From contig NC_088777.1 of the NCBI RefSeq assembly GCF_954871325.1, forward strand, positions 52,328,002-52,392,001: DNA of 64,000 bases, given 5' to 3'. The position numbers were made by a program, and so were the translations under genes. Origin of the DNA: Gordionus sp. m RMFG-2023. Taxonomy: Eukaryota > Nematomorpha > Gordioida > Chordodea > Parachordodidae. The notes under the pieces were generated by a model. The model was not told the DNA's origin. It saw only the letters and a list, made by a program, of their open reading frames with translations, and ran no database searches. This document shows, piece by piece, positions 27,367 to 43,000 of this stretch. Position 1 is the first letter of the stretch; the number at the start of each line of letters is the position of its first letter.

Positions 27367-30300
27367 TGTTGTATTATCAAGATAGACTTTTATAAAAAGT
27401 ATCGATATCTGTTTCTTATCATTTTAGAAATATCTTTATATGTTTTTAGATATTTTAATTTATACATTTGATACGCTATTAATCAACACATTTTTATTAA
27501 AAATAAATATATCTGAGTGAAAAATTTATTTTATTTCATATGAGCATAAAATTTAAATAAATATATATTAAAAAATATTACCAATAAAATATAAAGTGAA
27601 AGATTGTAAAGGAGAATTAAGTACTTGCTCTAAACAATGACGCACATTCATTATCAAAAACAATAACCGCTAGACTTTTGATGAAAAAATTATATTTAAT
27701 GTAAAAATAAAAATTTTTTTAATTGTTTTAAAAGATTGTTCGAAAGAAAATATGGGCATTGAGAACATTTATTAAATTTATATTTTATATAATATTGGAA
27801 TTGAATGGGAACAAATATAAAAATTCTGTTTAATAAATAATTTATATTCAAAAGCAACGGAAAAACCTCTATATATAAAAAAATAATTGTTTCTGTATAC
27901 AGGTATTGTTAAAACAGTTTCTAATACATGTTTTGGCAATGTATTGCTATCTCTATTAAAAATTATCTTTTAACAATTCTGAGAAATTCCATACAATTTT
28001 ATAAAGTGAAATATTATTCTAAATTTACCTCAGAATATATTTACACAATAATTAATAAGAAAAATATCTCATTAATGTACAAAGATAATTTTCCAACTTC
28101 CCTTTGTTAAAATTAGGTATGATAATGACGAATTAGAGTTAATAGAGAATAAATTATATGAATTGGATTCGGTTACCTAGTTGCCATGTAATTAAATGGA
28201 TTTCAAGGACAATTTAATTGTATACACAGTTTGCGACGTGGAAAACCTTTGACCAAAAATATTACGTATAACAAAACGAGAAGATCTTTAGAATACAGAG
28301 AGGAATAGTTTGACCTGAGTGTCATCAGGCCGGCTACCGATATTTTTGATAACGCCAAAAACCTTTCGGTTTAAGAAAACGCCTGATAATATTTATAATG
28401 GCGACACATGGCCAGAGCATAAATTTGTTTTAAATAATTTATGTATTCTATAGATGATCTAATAATTGGCAATAATCATTATTGTAATTGTTTAATGTCA
28501 TCGGAATTCTTACGAATTGTTTGTTAAAATATTTAGCCTTAATCTTTATCCTCGAATGAATTTTTACCTCTTTCATTTTTTTAATATATTAATTTTAGTT
28601 AATACTATATTACTGATTGAACTTAATTATTTTTTGAAACAATTTTTATTAATATTATATAATTAAAACGGCCATATAATTTATGTTTATGCATTGAGAC
28701 AAGAGACAAGTGACTTTGATTGAATTATGATTGGAAACTGATTTAAGTTATATTGGAAAAGTAAAATAATATAATTCTTGTAAATAATACGATGTTTGAA
28801 ATTAACAGAGTTTACCTCTGGTGTAAAAGGTTCTTAAGAATATGGCCTCTATATTTCCATAATATATTTAAACGCCTAAAAAGTTGTATAATGCGTTTGC
28901 TAAATTAAAAAATTAAAAATTTCAGATACCAATTATTAGCATTAATATGCATATTGTGATTTAACAATGTATATTAGACTCCTTTGTATTAAATTTTTTT
29001 GAGTAATTTTGCATTTCTCTATTTCTATATAATATATTTGCCCAATTAAACGCCTATCTTATTATATTTTTAATTATTAATCTTTGAATCATTAAGTAGT
29101 TTTTAAATGCAATTCGTAAAGTTTACAGCAGAAAAATTTTCTAGAACCAATATTCCTATTAAATTCTCTTCTATTTACCACAAAATAAATACCAATTGAT
29201 TTAATTCAAATTTTTAAACCTGCAGCATTTTTGTCTTCTCAAACAAATTTAGGCGAGGTATCACACATTTCTATTAATCCGTTGTATATAACACTTATAT
29301 AAAATATATATTAAAAGTATAATAATATGGAATCATCACTTATTCCAGATTAACTTACCGATAGTTATTATATTTACTATAAAACTTTCGATTATGATTA
29401 TAAAGATATTTATTATTTAATTATTGTAAATAATTTGGTGATAACGAGCTTTAAGGACAATAATTAATTTATATAATTACCCTATTTAACACACTATACT
29501 GAAATAAATTGGTATATCATTCTTTTTTTTTATTGAAAGCATTCAATGAACAGGAATTATTGAATAGTTAGGGTAAAACTAAATGGGACTAAGGTTCTGA
29601 TGTGAACCTTTTACAAAACACTAGATGAGGAGACCCAAATTTTATTTTATTTCTAAATTCTAATATCGCATCATATTCTCAAATTTTTAAGCAAAGGTTA
29701 TTATACTATTATCTTAAAAATTGTATAAAAAATAGAAAATTAAATTATTATTTTTAAAAATATGTTTCCAAGATTAAATATAAAATCAAAACAGAAAGAT
29801 TATAATATTTATTGATATATTATTCTAAAATATTCTACTCAAAATAATATATATGTATATCCTAATATAATTTATTTTATATTTATAAAAAATAGATGAA
29901 ATTTGGGAAGATATGAGTAATAATACTTTTTTTACTATCTTATTTTTCTTATTATTATTAATCATTTTATAAAAATTTATATATATGATTTTAATAACAA
30001 GTTAAACTTTCATATAATAAACATTAAACCAGTTTTATCTTGACAATGTAATTGAGATAAATGACAAGGGTCGCTAACAACATAGAGAATAAATTTAAAT
30101 TGGTAATTATAGCACAATTGATTATAAATTATTAGACATCAAATATAAAGTCATAAGATTTCACATAAATATACAATATATATGTATAAATATAGTCATT
30201 TTTATGTCACAGAAAATTCTAAAATATCAAATAAAACTTCAAGAATAAGTCTTAAATAATTTGATTATTTTTCAATATAAGGTACTCTGCCTTAAGAAAA

Positions 30301-31072
30301 ATTAAACAACCTTCCAGTAAATTTATTTAGTTAGAAGCCTAGTTAAAGATAATATGGTTTACAATTTTTAGGGTGACAAATTAAAAGATGAAAATAAACT
30401 TGACGCGGTTCCATCATAGAAAATCCACCATGTGTTGTTGACAAACAACATATACTTGGTTTTGACTTATAAGAATTGGAAACTATTTTAATTTTACTTT
30501 TAAATTCGCGCTTAAGGCCATGTAATGAATCATATTTTGACTAAATTTTTTTTGTAAATTCCAACATTAATCGTATTTTTACTTTACCAACTTTAGTAGG
30601 CAAAATTAGAAGGAAAAATATCAAATCATTATAAAATATAATTTTTTGATTTCTAAATCAGCATCACTAAATGCTAATATCAATAGCTTATAAATCAATA
30701 TCATTGTAAGGTAGTATAAAAAAGGGTTATTTCACATTCTCAGAATAAAAATATTCCAAGATTTTTGAAGATTTTATTTAAGAATGTTTAAACATAAGTT
30801 TCTATCGAATTTGTCTAAAGTTCTAAATATTTTGTACATAATCCTTTATTTTTATCCATAAAAATTTTTCATAAATTAAAAAAAAATTCATTTTTTTAAA
30901 AAAATATTTGTAATTTTGTTGATTTTTAAAATTTTTATTAAAATCGGTTAGGCAATAGTATAATAATATTGTTTCAAAATTAATAAATACCAATATCTTA
31001 TATTTTAAGATTTAGAATTTTATTTCGTGAATAAAAGAAATTATAAAGCTGCCAAATTTATAGTTGCTAAAA
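27367..31072 (+). repeat. Array unit 8
   Basis: Its first part carries the CTGTTTCTTATCATTTTAG variant shared with unit 4. Its second part follows unit 6 (the 4-bp loss after CTGTATACAG and the CTGAGTGTCATCAGG variant). The stem-loop at 29591-29610 has one arm mismatch. It is a clear mosaic of subfamilies. Confidence 0.92.
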
Positions 31073-34000
31073 TGTTATATTTGTATCAAAATAGACTTTT
31101 ATAAAAAGTATCGATATCTGTATCTAGATATTATTTTGGTAATCTGTATATGTTTTTAGATTATTTTAATATATATTTGATATTCTATTAATCAACGCAT
31201 TTTTAATAAAAAAAAATATATCTGAATGAAAAATTTATTTTATTTCATTTGAGCATATTATTTAAATAAATATATATTAAAAAATATTATGAACAATAAA
31301 ATAAAAAGTGAAAAGTTTTTTATGTAAAAGAGAATTAAGTACTTACCGCCCATTCATTATCAAAATTAATAACCGCTTGATTTTTGATGAAAAAATGTAA
31401 AAATAAAAATTTTAAATAAATAATTGTTTTAAAAGATTTTTCGAAATAAAATATGGGCATTGAGAACATTTATTAAAATATTTTTTTATATGATATTCGA
31501 ATTGAATGAGAACAAGTATAAAAATTCTGTTTAAGTATTTTGTGATCATATAATAATAGTTTATATTCAAAAGCAATTGAAAAACCTCTATATATAAAAA
31601 AATAATTGTTTCAGTATACAGGTATATATGTAAAAACGTATCAGTTTCAAGATACATGTTTAGGCGATGTATTGCTATCTCTATTTGAAAATTATCTTTT
31701 AACAATTCTGAAAAATTCCATACAATTTTATCAAGTGAAATATTATTCTGAATTTCCCTCAGAATATATTTGCACAATAATTAATAAGAAAAATGTCTCA
31801 TTAATGTACAAAGATAATCTTCCATCTTCCCTTTGTTAAAATTAATAGGTATGATAAGGATAAATTAGAGTTAATAAAGAATAAATTATATGAATTGGAT
31901 CCGGTTACCTAGTTGCCATGTAATTAAATGGATTTCAAGGACAAGTTAATTGTATACACAGTTTGGGACGTGGAAAACCTTCGACCAAATATATAAAGAT
32001 AACAAAACTAGAAGAAATCCAGAATACAGAGGGGAGTAGTTAGACCTATGCGTCTTCAGGCCGGCTACTGATATTTTGTTAACGCCAAAAACGCCTCAGT
32101 TTAAAAAAACTCGCTGATAATATTCATAATGGCCACATAGGGCCAGAGCATATGTTATAAATGATTTATATATTCTATAGATGATCTAATAATTGGCAAT
32201 AATCATTATTGTAATTGTTTAATGTCTTCGGGATTCTTTCGAATTGTTTGTTAAAGTATTTATCCTTAATCTTTATCCTCGAATGAATTTTTACCTCTTT
32301 CATTTTTTTAATATATTAATTTTAGTTAAAACTATTTTACTGATTAAAGATAATTATTTTTTGAAACAATTCTTATTAATATTAAATTAAAACGGCCATA
32401 TAATTTATGTTTATGCATTGAGACAAGAGACAAGTGACTTCGATTGAATTATGATTGGAATGGATTTAAGTTTTATTAAAAAAGTAAAATTATACTTGAC
32501 AAGCTCAAAATTCTTGTAAATATTACGATATTTGAAATTAACAGAGTTTACCTCTGGTGTAAAAGTTTCTTAAGAATATGGCCTCTATATTTACAGAATA
32601 TGCTTAAACGCCTAAAAAGTTGTATAATGCGTTTGTTAAATTAAAAAATTAAAAATTTCCGATATCAATTATTAGCATTACGATGCATATTGTGATTTAG
32701 CAATGTATATTAGACTCCTTTGTATTAATTTTTTTTGAGTTACATTTCTCTATTTCTAAATATTATATCTGCACAATTTAACGCCTATAATTGAATTCAA
32801 TTTTTCAACCTGCTGCATTTTTGTATTCTCTATCAAATTTAGGCAAGGTATCTCACATTTGTATTAATCTGTTGTATACAACTCTTATATAAAATATATA
32901 TTAAAAGTATAGTAATATGGAATCATCACTTATTTCAGATTAACTTACCGACAGTTATTATATTTACTATAAAAATTTCGATTATTATTATAAAGATATT
33001 TATTATATAATTATTGTGAATAATTTGGTGATAACGAGCTTTAAGGGCAATAAGTAATTTATATAATTACCCAATTTAACACACTATACTAAAATAAATT
33101 GGTATATGGTTCTTTTTTTTGATTGAAAGTGTTTCAATGAACAGGAATTATTGAATAAGTAGGGTAAAACTAAATGGGATTACGGTTCAGATGTGAACCT
33201 TTTACAAAACACTAGATGAGGAGACCCAAATTTTATCTTATAATTTCTAAATTATAATATCGCATCATATTCTTAAAATTTTTAAGCAAAGGTTATTATA
33301 CTATTATCCTAAAAATTGTTTATTAAATAGAAAATTAAATTATTATTTTTAAAAATATGTTTCCAAGATTAAATATATAATCAAAAAAGAAAGATTATAA
33401 TATTTATTGATATATTATTTTAAAATATTCTACTCAAAATAATAAATATGTATATCCTAATATAATTTATATATTATTTATAAAAAATAGATACAAATTT
33501 GAAAAAGATAAGTAATAATACTTTTTTTTCTATCATATTTTTCTTATTATTTTTAATCATTTTATAAAAATTTATATATATGATTTTAATAAAAAGTTAA
33601 ACTTATAAACATTTGAACCAGTTTTATCTTGACAATGTAATTGAGATAAATGACAAGGGTCGCTAACAACATAGAGAATAAATTTAAATAGGTAATTATA
33701 GCACAATTGATAATAAATTATTAGACATCAACTATAAAGTCTTAAGATTTCACATAAATATACAATATATATGTAAAAATTTCCTCTAAACAATAAATAT
33801 AGTCATTTTTATCACACAGAAATATCTAAAATATCAAAAATAACTTCAAGAATATATCTTAAATAATTAGATTATTTTTCAATATAAGGTACTCTGCTTT
33901 AAGAAAAATTAACCAACCTTCATGTAAATTTATTTAGTTTGAAGCCTAGTCAAAGATAGGGTTTACAGTTTTTATGATGGCAAAACAAGAAGATAAAAAT

Positions 34001-36318
34001 AAACTTGACGCGAAATTGCATCATAGAAAATCCACCACGGGTTGTTGACAAACAACATATACTTAGTTTTGACTTATAAGAATTGGAAACTAATTTAATT
34101 TTAGTTTTACATTCTCGCTTAGGGCTATGTTATGAATCATATTTTGACTAAATCTTTTTTGAAAATTCCAAATTTAATGGTATATCTACTTTAGCAACTT
34201 TAGTAGGCAAAATCAGAAGGAAAAATATCAAATCATTATAAAATCATATAATTTTTTGATTTCTAAATCAGCATCATTAAATGCTAATATCAATAGCTGA
34301 TAAATTAAAATTATAGTAAGGTAGTTTAAAAAAGGTGATTTCACATTCTCAGAATAATAATATTCCAATATTTTTGAAGATTTTATTTAAGAATGTTTAA
34401 ACATTAGTTTCTATCGAATTTGTCTAGAGTTCTAAATATTTTGTACATAATCCTTTATTTTTATGCATAAAAATTTTTCATAAATTAAAAAAATATTCAT
34501 TATTTAAAAAAAATTTGTAATTTTGTTGATTTTTTATTAAAATCGGTTAGGAAATAGTATAACAATATTGTTGAAAAATATGGAATCATCACTTATTCCA
34601 GATTAACTTACCTATAATTATTATATACTATAAAACTTTCGAGTATGATTATAAAGATATTCATTATATAATTATTGTGAATAATTTGGTGATAACGAGC
34701 TTTAAAGAGAATAAGTAATTTATATAATTACCCTATTTAACACACTATACTAAAATAAATTCGTATATCGTTCTTTTTTTTGATTGAAAGTATTTCAATG
34801 AATAGGAATTATTGAATAGTTAGGGTAAAACTAAATAGGATTACGGTTCAGATGTGAACCTTTTACAAAACACTAGATGAGGAGACTTAAATTTTATTTT
34901 ATAATTTCTAAATTCCAATATCGCATCATATTCTCAAATTTTTAAGCAAAGGTTATTATACTAAATTGTATAAAAATTAGAAAATTAAATTATTTTTTTT
35001 AAAAATATGTTTCCAATATTAAATATAAAATTAAAACAGAAAGATTATAATATTTATTGATTTATTATTCTAAAATATTCTACTCAAAAAAATATATGGG
35101 TATATACTAATATAATTTATTTAATATTTATAAAAAATAGAAGAAAATTGGGAAGATATGAGTAATAATACTTTTTCTCCTATCATATTTTTCTTATTAT
35201 TATTAATCATTTTATAAAAATTTATATATATGATTTTAATAAAAAGTTAAATTTCCATATAATAAACATTTGAACCAGTTTTATCTTGACAATGTAATTG
35301 ATAAATGACAAGGGTCGCTAACAACATAGAGAATAAATTTAAATAGGTAATTATAGCACAATTGATAATAAATTATTAGACATCAACTATAAAGTCATAA
35401 GATTTCACATAAATATACAATATATATGTATAAATTTCCTCTAAACAATAAATATAGTCATTTTTATGTCACAGAAAATTCTAAAACATCAAAAATAACT
35501 TCAATAATAAGTCTTAAATAATTAGATTTTTTTTCAATATAAGGTACTCTGCCTAAAGAAATATTAACCAACCTTCCCGTAAATATATTATGTTTGAAGC
35601 CTAATCAAAGATAATAGGGTTTAAAATTTTTAGGATGGGAAAACAAGAAGATAAAAATAAACTTGATGCGGAATTCCATCATGGAAAATCCACCATGGGT
35701 TGTTGACAAACAACATATACTTGGTTTTGACTTATAAGAATTGGAAACTATTTTAATTTTACTTTTACATTCTCGCTATAGGCCATGTAATGAATCATAT
35801 TTTGACAAAATTTTTTTTAAAAATTCCAACATTAATCGTATTTTTACTTTACTAACCTTAGTAGGCAAAATCAGAATGAAAAATATCAAATCATTATAAA
35901 ATCATATAATTTTGATTTCTAAATCAGCATCACTAAATGCTAATATCAATAGCTGATAAATCAATATCACAGTAAGGTAGTTTAAAAAGGGTGATTTCAC
36001 ATTCTCAGAATAAAAATATTAAAGATTTTTGAAGATTTTATTTAAGAATGTTTAAACATGAGTTTCTATCGAATTTGTCTAGAGTTCTAAATATTTTGTA
36101 AATAATCCTTTATTTTTATGCATAAAACATTTTCATAAATTAAAAAAAAATTCATTTTTTAAAAAAAATATTTGTAATTTTGTTGATATTTTATTAAAAT
36201 CGTTTAGGAAATAGTATAACAATATTGTTGAAAAATTAATAAATACAAATATCTTATATTTTAAGATTTAGAACATTATAAATTACGTGAATAAAAGAAA
36301 TTCCAAAGCTGCTAAAAT
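31073..36318 (+). repeat. Array unit 9, enlarged by an internal partial duplication
   Basis: About 5.25 kb. Near 34578 the sequence jumps from TTGTTGAAAAA (late in the unit) back to TATGGAATCATC, already seen at 32916, so 32916-34578 and 34579 to about 36236 represent the same interval. Near 32790 about 140 bp is missing. The second half (34880-35830) matches unit 12 (46023-46975) almost exactly. It also has the longest open frame of the array on the minus strand, 121 codons at 31412-31777, which looks fortuitous. Confidence 0.92.
32916..36236 (+). repeat. Internal ~1.66-kb partial duplication within unit 9
   Basis: TATGGAATCATC recurs 1663 bp apart (32916 and 34579), and both halves run on to the same late-unit block TATTGTTGAAAAA. 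A few matching bases (AATA) at the junction hint at a microhomology-assisted exchange. The breakpoints differ from those of the unit 3 duplication, so the two enlargements arose independently. Confidence 0.9.
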
Positions 36319-39300
36319 GTTGTATTATCATGATAGACTTTTATAAAAAATATCGATATCTGTATCTAAATATTATTTTAGAAATATCTGTATGTTTTTA
36401 GATATTTTTAATTATACATTTGATATACTATTAATCAACACATTTTTATTAAAAATAAATATATCTGAATGAAATAATTTATTTATTTCATATGAGCATA
36501 AAATTTAAATAAATATATATTAAAAAATATTACCAATATAATAAAAAGTGAAAAATTGTAAAAGAGAATTAAGTACTTGCTCTAAGCAATGACGCCCATT
36601 CATTATCAAAAACAATAACCGCTTAACTTTTGATGAAAAAATTATATTCAATGTTAAAAAAAAAATTTTTAAATAAATAATTGTTTTAAAAGATTGTTCG
36701 AAAAAAAAATGGGCATTGACAACATTTATTAAATTATTTATTTATAAGATATTCGAATAGAATGTAAACAAATATAAAAATTCTGTTTAATAAATAATTT
36801 ATATTCAAAAGCAACGGAAAAACCTTTATATATAAAAAATAATTGTTTCTGTATACAGTTATATTGGTAAAAACGTGTCAGTTTCTAATACATGTTTAGG
36901 CGATGTATTGCTATCTCTATTTAAAAATTATCTTTTAACAATTCTGAGAAATTCCATACAATTTTATCAAGTGAAATGTTATTTTCAATTTTCCTCAGAA
37001 TATATTTAAACAATAATTAATAAGAAAAATATCTCATTAATGTACAAAGATAATTTTCCAACTTCCCTTTGTTAAAATTAATAGGTATGATAATGATGAA
37101 TTAGAGTTAATAGAGAATAAATTATTTGAATTGTATCCGGTTACCTAGTTGCCGTGTAATTAAATGGATTTCAAGGACAATTTAATTGTATACACAGTTT
37201 GGGACGTGGAAAACCTTTGACAAAAATAAAACGAGAACAAAACGAGAAGATCTCCAGAATACAGAGAGGAATAGTTTGACCTGAGCGTCATCAGGCTGGC
37301 TACCGATATTTTCGATAACGCTAAAAAGGCCTCAGTTTAAGAAAACGCCTGATAATATTCTTAATGGCGAGACATGGCCAGAGCATAAATTTGTTTTTAA
37401 TAATTTATATAATCAATAGATGCTCTAATTATTGGCCATATTCATTATTGTAATTGTTTAATGTCATCGGGACTCTTTCAAATTGTTTGTTAAAATATTT
37501 AGCCTTATCTTTATCCTCGAATAAATTTTTACCTCTTTCATTTTTTTAATATATTAATTTTAGTTAATACTATATTACTGATTGAAGATAATTATTTTTT
37601 GAAAGAATTCTCATTAATATATTATAATTAAAACGGCCATATAATTTATGTTTATGCATTGAGACATGAGACAGGTGACTTCGATTGAATTATGATTGGA
37701 AATTGATTTAAGTTTTTTTAGATAAGGAAAATAATACTTTAAAACCTCAAAATTCTTGTAAATAATACGATATTTGAAATTAACAGAGTTTACCTCTGGT
37801 GTAAATGTTTCTTAAGAATATAGCCTCTATATTTCCATAATATGCTTAAACACCTAAAATGTTGTATAATGCGTTTGCTAAATTAAAAAATTAAAAATTT
37901 CAGATTCCCATTATTAGCATTAAGATGCATATTGTGATTTAACAATGTATATTAGACTCCTTTGTATTAATTTTTTTTGAGTAATTTGGCATTTCACAAT
38001 TTCTATATAATATTTGCCCTATTAAAAGCCTATCTTATTATATTTTTAATTATTAATCTTTGAATCATTAAGTAGTTTTAAAATGCAATTTGTAAAGCTT
38101 ACAGCAGAAAGATTTTCTAGAACCAATATTCCATTTAAATTCTCTTCTATTTTTCCACAAAATAAATACCAATTGATTGAATTCAAATTTTTAAACCTGC
38201 TGCATTTTTGTCTTCTGAATCAAAATTAGGCAAGTTAGCTCATATTTGTATTAATCTATTGTTTACAACTCTTATATAAAATATATATTAAAAGTATAGT
38301 AATATGGAATCATCAATTATTCCAGATTAACTTACCGATAGTTATTATATTTACAATAAAACTTTCGATTATCATTATAAAGATATTTATTATATAATTA
38401 TTGTGAATAATTTGCTGATAACGAGCTTTAAGGGCAATAAGTAATTTATATAATTACCCTATTTAACACACTATACTAAAATAAATTGGTATATCGTTCT
38501 TTTTTTTGAAAAGTATTTCAATGAACAAGAATTATTGAATAGTTAGGGTAAAAGTAAATAGGATTACGGTTCAGATGTGAACCTTTTACAAAACACTAGA
38601 TGAGGAGACCCAAATTTTATTTTATAATTTCTAAATTCAAATATCGCATTATATTCTCAAATTTTTAAGCAAAGGTTAATCCTAAAAATTATATAAAAAT
38701 AGAAAATTAAATTATTATTTTTAAAAATATGCTTCCAAGATTAAATATAAAATCTAAACAGAAAGATTATAATATTTATTGATATATTATTCTAAAATAT
38801 TCTACTCAAAATAATATATATATATATCCGAATATAATTTATTTAATATAAATAAAAAATAGATACAAATTGGAAAAAGATGAGTAATAAAACTTTTTTT
38901 TCTATCTTATTTTTATTATTATTTTTAATTATTTTATAAAAATTTATATATATGATTTTAATAAAAAGTTAAACTTCCATATAAACATTTGAACCAGTTT
39001 TACCTTTACAATGTAATTGAGATAAATGACAATATTCGCTAACAACATAGAGAATAAATTTAAATAGGTAATTATAGCACAATTGATAATAAATTATTAA
39101 ACATCAACTATAAAGTCATAAGATTTCATATAAATATACAACATATATGTATAAATTTCCTCTGGACAATAAATATAGTCATTTTTATGTCACAGAAAAT
39201 TCTAAAAATATCAAAAATAACTTCAAGAAAAAGTCTTAAAAAATTATATTATTTTTCAACATAAGAAGAAAAATTAACCAACCTTCCTGTAAATTTATTT

Positions 39301-40026
39301 AGTTTGAAGCCTAGTTAAAGATAATATAGTTAACAATTTTTAGGGTGGCAAAACTAAAAGATAAAAATAAACTTGACGCGGAATTCCATCATAGAAAATC
39401 CACCACGGGTTGTTGACAAACAACATATACTTGTTTTGACTTATAAGAATTGGAAACACATTTAATTTTACTTTTACATTCTCGCTTAAGGCCATGTAAT
39501 GAATCATATTTTGACTAAATCTTCATTGAAAATTCCAACTTTAATCGTATATCTACTTTACCAACTTTAGTTGGTAAAATCAGAAGGAAAAATATCAATT
39601 CATTATAAAATCATATAATTTTTTGATTTCTAAATCAGCATCACTAAATGCTAATATCAATACCTGATAAATCAATATCATAGTAAGGTAGTTTAAATAG
39701 GGTGTTTTCACATTTAAGAACAAAAATATTCAAAGATTTTTGAAGATTTTATTTAAGAATGTTATGAGTTTTTATCGAATTTGTCTCAGATTCTAAATAT
39801 TTTGTATAATCCTTTATTTTTATGAATAAATATTTTTCATAAATTAAAAAAAAAATCATTTTTTTAAAAAAATATTTGTAATTTTGGTGATTTTAAAATT
39901 TTTTATTAAAATCGGTTAGTAAATAGTATAATATTATTGAAAAATTTATAAATACAAATATCTTATATTTTAAGATTTAGAATATTATAAATTTCGTGAA
40001 TAAAAGAAATTCCAAAGCTGCTAAAA
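36319..40026 (+). repeat. Array unit 10
   Basis: The start of this unit matches unit 4 at the six-unit spacing. Near 39260 it lacks the same block of about 17 bp as unit 2. The stem-loop near 38567 has the arm variant ACGGTTCA, shared with both halves of unit 9. Confidence 0.93.
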
Positions 40027-43000
40027 TGTTGTATTATCAAGATAGACTTTTATAAAAAGTATCGATATCTGTATCTAGATATTATTTTAGAAATATCTGT
40101 ATATGTTTTTAGATATTTTATATTATACATTTGATATACTATTAATCAACACATTTTTATAAAAAATAAATATATCTGAGTGAAAAATTTATTTTATTTC
40201 ATATGAGCATAAAATTTAAAATAATATATATTATAAAATATTACCAATAAAATAAAAAGTGAAAAATTGTAAAGGTGAATTAAGTACTTGCTCTGACAAT
40301 GACGCCCATTCTTTATCAAAAACAATAACCGCTTGACTATTAATGAAAAAATTATATTTAATGTAAAAATAAATAATTTTTAAATAAATAATTGTTTTAA
40401 AAGATTGTTCGAAAGAAAATATGGGCATTGACAACATTTATTAAATTATTTTTTTATATGATATTCGAATTGAATGAGAACAAATATAAAAATTCTGTTT
40501 AATACATAATTTATATTCAAAAGCAACGGAAAAACCTCTATATATAAAAAAAATAATTGTTTCTGTATACAGGTATATTTGTAAAAACGTATCAGTTTCT
40601 AAATGTTTAGGCGATGAATTGCTATCTCTATTTAAAAATTATCTTTTAACAATTCTGAGAAATTCCATACAATTTTATCAAGTGAAATATTATTCTGAAT
40701 TTACCTCAGAATATATTTACACAATAATTAATAAGAAAAATATCTCATTAATGTACAAAGATAATTTTCCAACTTCCCTTTGTTAAAATTATTAGGTATG
40801 ATAATGATGAATTAGAGTTAATAGAGAATAAATTATATGAATTGGATCCGGTTACCTAGTTGGATTTCAAGGACAATTTAATTGTATACACAGTTTGCGA
40901 CGTGGAAAACCTTTGACCAAAAATATTACGTATAACAAAACGAGAAGATCTTTAGAATACAGAGAGGAATAGTTTGACCTGAGTGTCATCAGGCCGGCTA
41001 CCGATATTTTTGATAACGCCAAAAACCCCTCAGTTTAAGAAAACGCCTGATAATATTTATAATGGCGACACATGGCCAGAGCATAAATTTGTTTTAAATA
41101 ATTTATGTATTCTATAGATGATCTAATAATTGGCAATAATCATTATTGTAATTGTTTAATGTCATCGGGATTCTTTCGAATTGTTTGTTAAAATATTTAG
41201 CCTTAATCTGTATCCTCGAATGAATTTTTACCTCTTTCATTTTTTTAATATATTAATTTTAGTTAATATATATTACTTGAAGATAATTATTTTTTGAAAC
41301 AATTCTTATTAATATTATATAATTAAAACGGCCATATAATTTATGTTTATGCATTGAGAATAGAGAGAAGTGACTTCGATTGAATTATGATTGGAAACTG
41401 AAAGTTTTATTAGTAACGTAAAATAATACTTGACAACATCAAAATCGTTGTAAATAATACGATGTTTGAAATTAACAGAGTTTACCTCTGGTGTAAAAGT
41501 TTCTTAAGAATATGGCCTCTATATTTCCATAATATGTTTAAACGCCTTAAAAGTTGTAAAATGCGTTTGCTAAATTAAAAAATTAAAAATTTCAGATTAT
41601 AATTATTAGCATTAAGATGCATATTGTGATTTAACAATGTATATTAGACTCCCTTGTATTAATTTTTTTTGAGTAATTTTGCATTTCTCTATTTCTCTAT
41701 AATATATTTGCCCCATTAAACGCCTATCTCATTATATTTTTAATTATTAATCTTTGAATCATTAAGTAGTTTTAAAATGCAATTTGTAAAGCTTACAGCA
41801 GAAAGATTTTCTAAAACCAATATTCCTATTATATTCTCTTCTATTTTTCCACAAAATAAATACCAATTGATTGAATTCAAATTTTCAAACCTGCTGCATT
41901 TTTGTCTTCTCAATCAAATTTAGGCAAGGTATCTCACATTTGTATTAATCTGTTGTATACAACTCTTATATAATATATATATTAAAAGTATAGTAATATG
42001 GAATCATCACTTATTCCAGATTAACTTACCGATAGTTATTATATTGACTATACAACTTTCGATTATGATTATAAAGATATTTATTATATAATTATTGTGA
42101 ATAATTTGGTGATAACGAGCTTTAAGGACAATAAGTAATTTATATAATTATCATATTAAACACACTATACTAAAATAAATTGGTATATCGTTCTTTTTTT
42201 GATTGAAAGTATTTTAATGAACAGGAATTAATAGTTAGGGTAAAACTAAATGGGATTAAGGTTCAGATATGAACCTTTTACAAAAAAATAGATGAGGAGA
42301 CCCAAACTTTATTATATAATTTATAAATTCTAATATCGCATCATATTCTCAAATTTTTAAGCAAAGGTTATTATACTATTATCCTAAAAATTGTATAAAA
42401 AATAGAAAATTAAATTATTATTTTTAAAAATATGTTTACAAGATTAAATATAAAATCAAAACAGAAAGATTATAATATTTATTGATATATTATTCTAAAA
42501 TATTATACTCAAAATAATAAATATATATATCATAATATAATTTACTTATTATTTATAAAAAATATATACAGATTCGGAAATATTGAGTAAAAATACTTTT
42601 TTTTTCTATCTAATTTTTCTTATTATTATTAATCATTTTATATAAATTCATATATATTATTTTGATAAAAAGTTAAGCTTCCATTAAACATTTGAGCCAG
42701 TTATATCTTTACAAATTGAGATAAATGACAAGGGTCGCTAACAACATAGAGAATAAATTTAAATAGGTATAAAAGCACAATTGATAATAAATTATTATAC
42801 ATCAACTATAAAGTCATAAGATTTCACATAAATAAATAATATATATGTATAAATTTCCTCTGGACAATAAATATAGTCATTTTTATGTCACAGAAAATTC
42901 TAAAATAACAAAAATAACTTCAAGAATAAGTCTTAAATAATTAGATTATTTTTCAATATAAGGTTATCTGCCTTAAGAAAAATTAACCAAAATTCCCGTA

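Noticed and set aside
31412-31777. 121-codon minus-strand open frame in unit 9 as a gene
   Set aside because: It overlaps plus-strand frames in a low-complexity A+T-rich block, is shorter or broken in the other units, and its translation is mostly I, L, Y and N with no recognised domain.
40231-40437. Recurring minus-strand frame starting MLSMPIFSFEQSFK
   Set aside because: Present in several units (also 16546-16752 and 23870-24073), but its later part differs because of out-of-frame indels, as expected for a neutral repeat.
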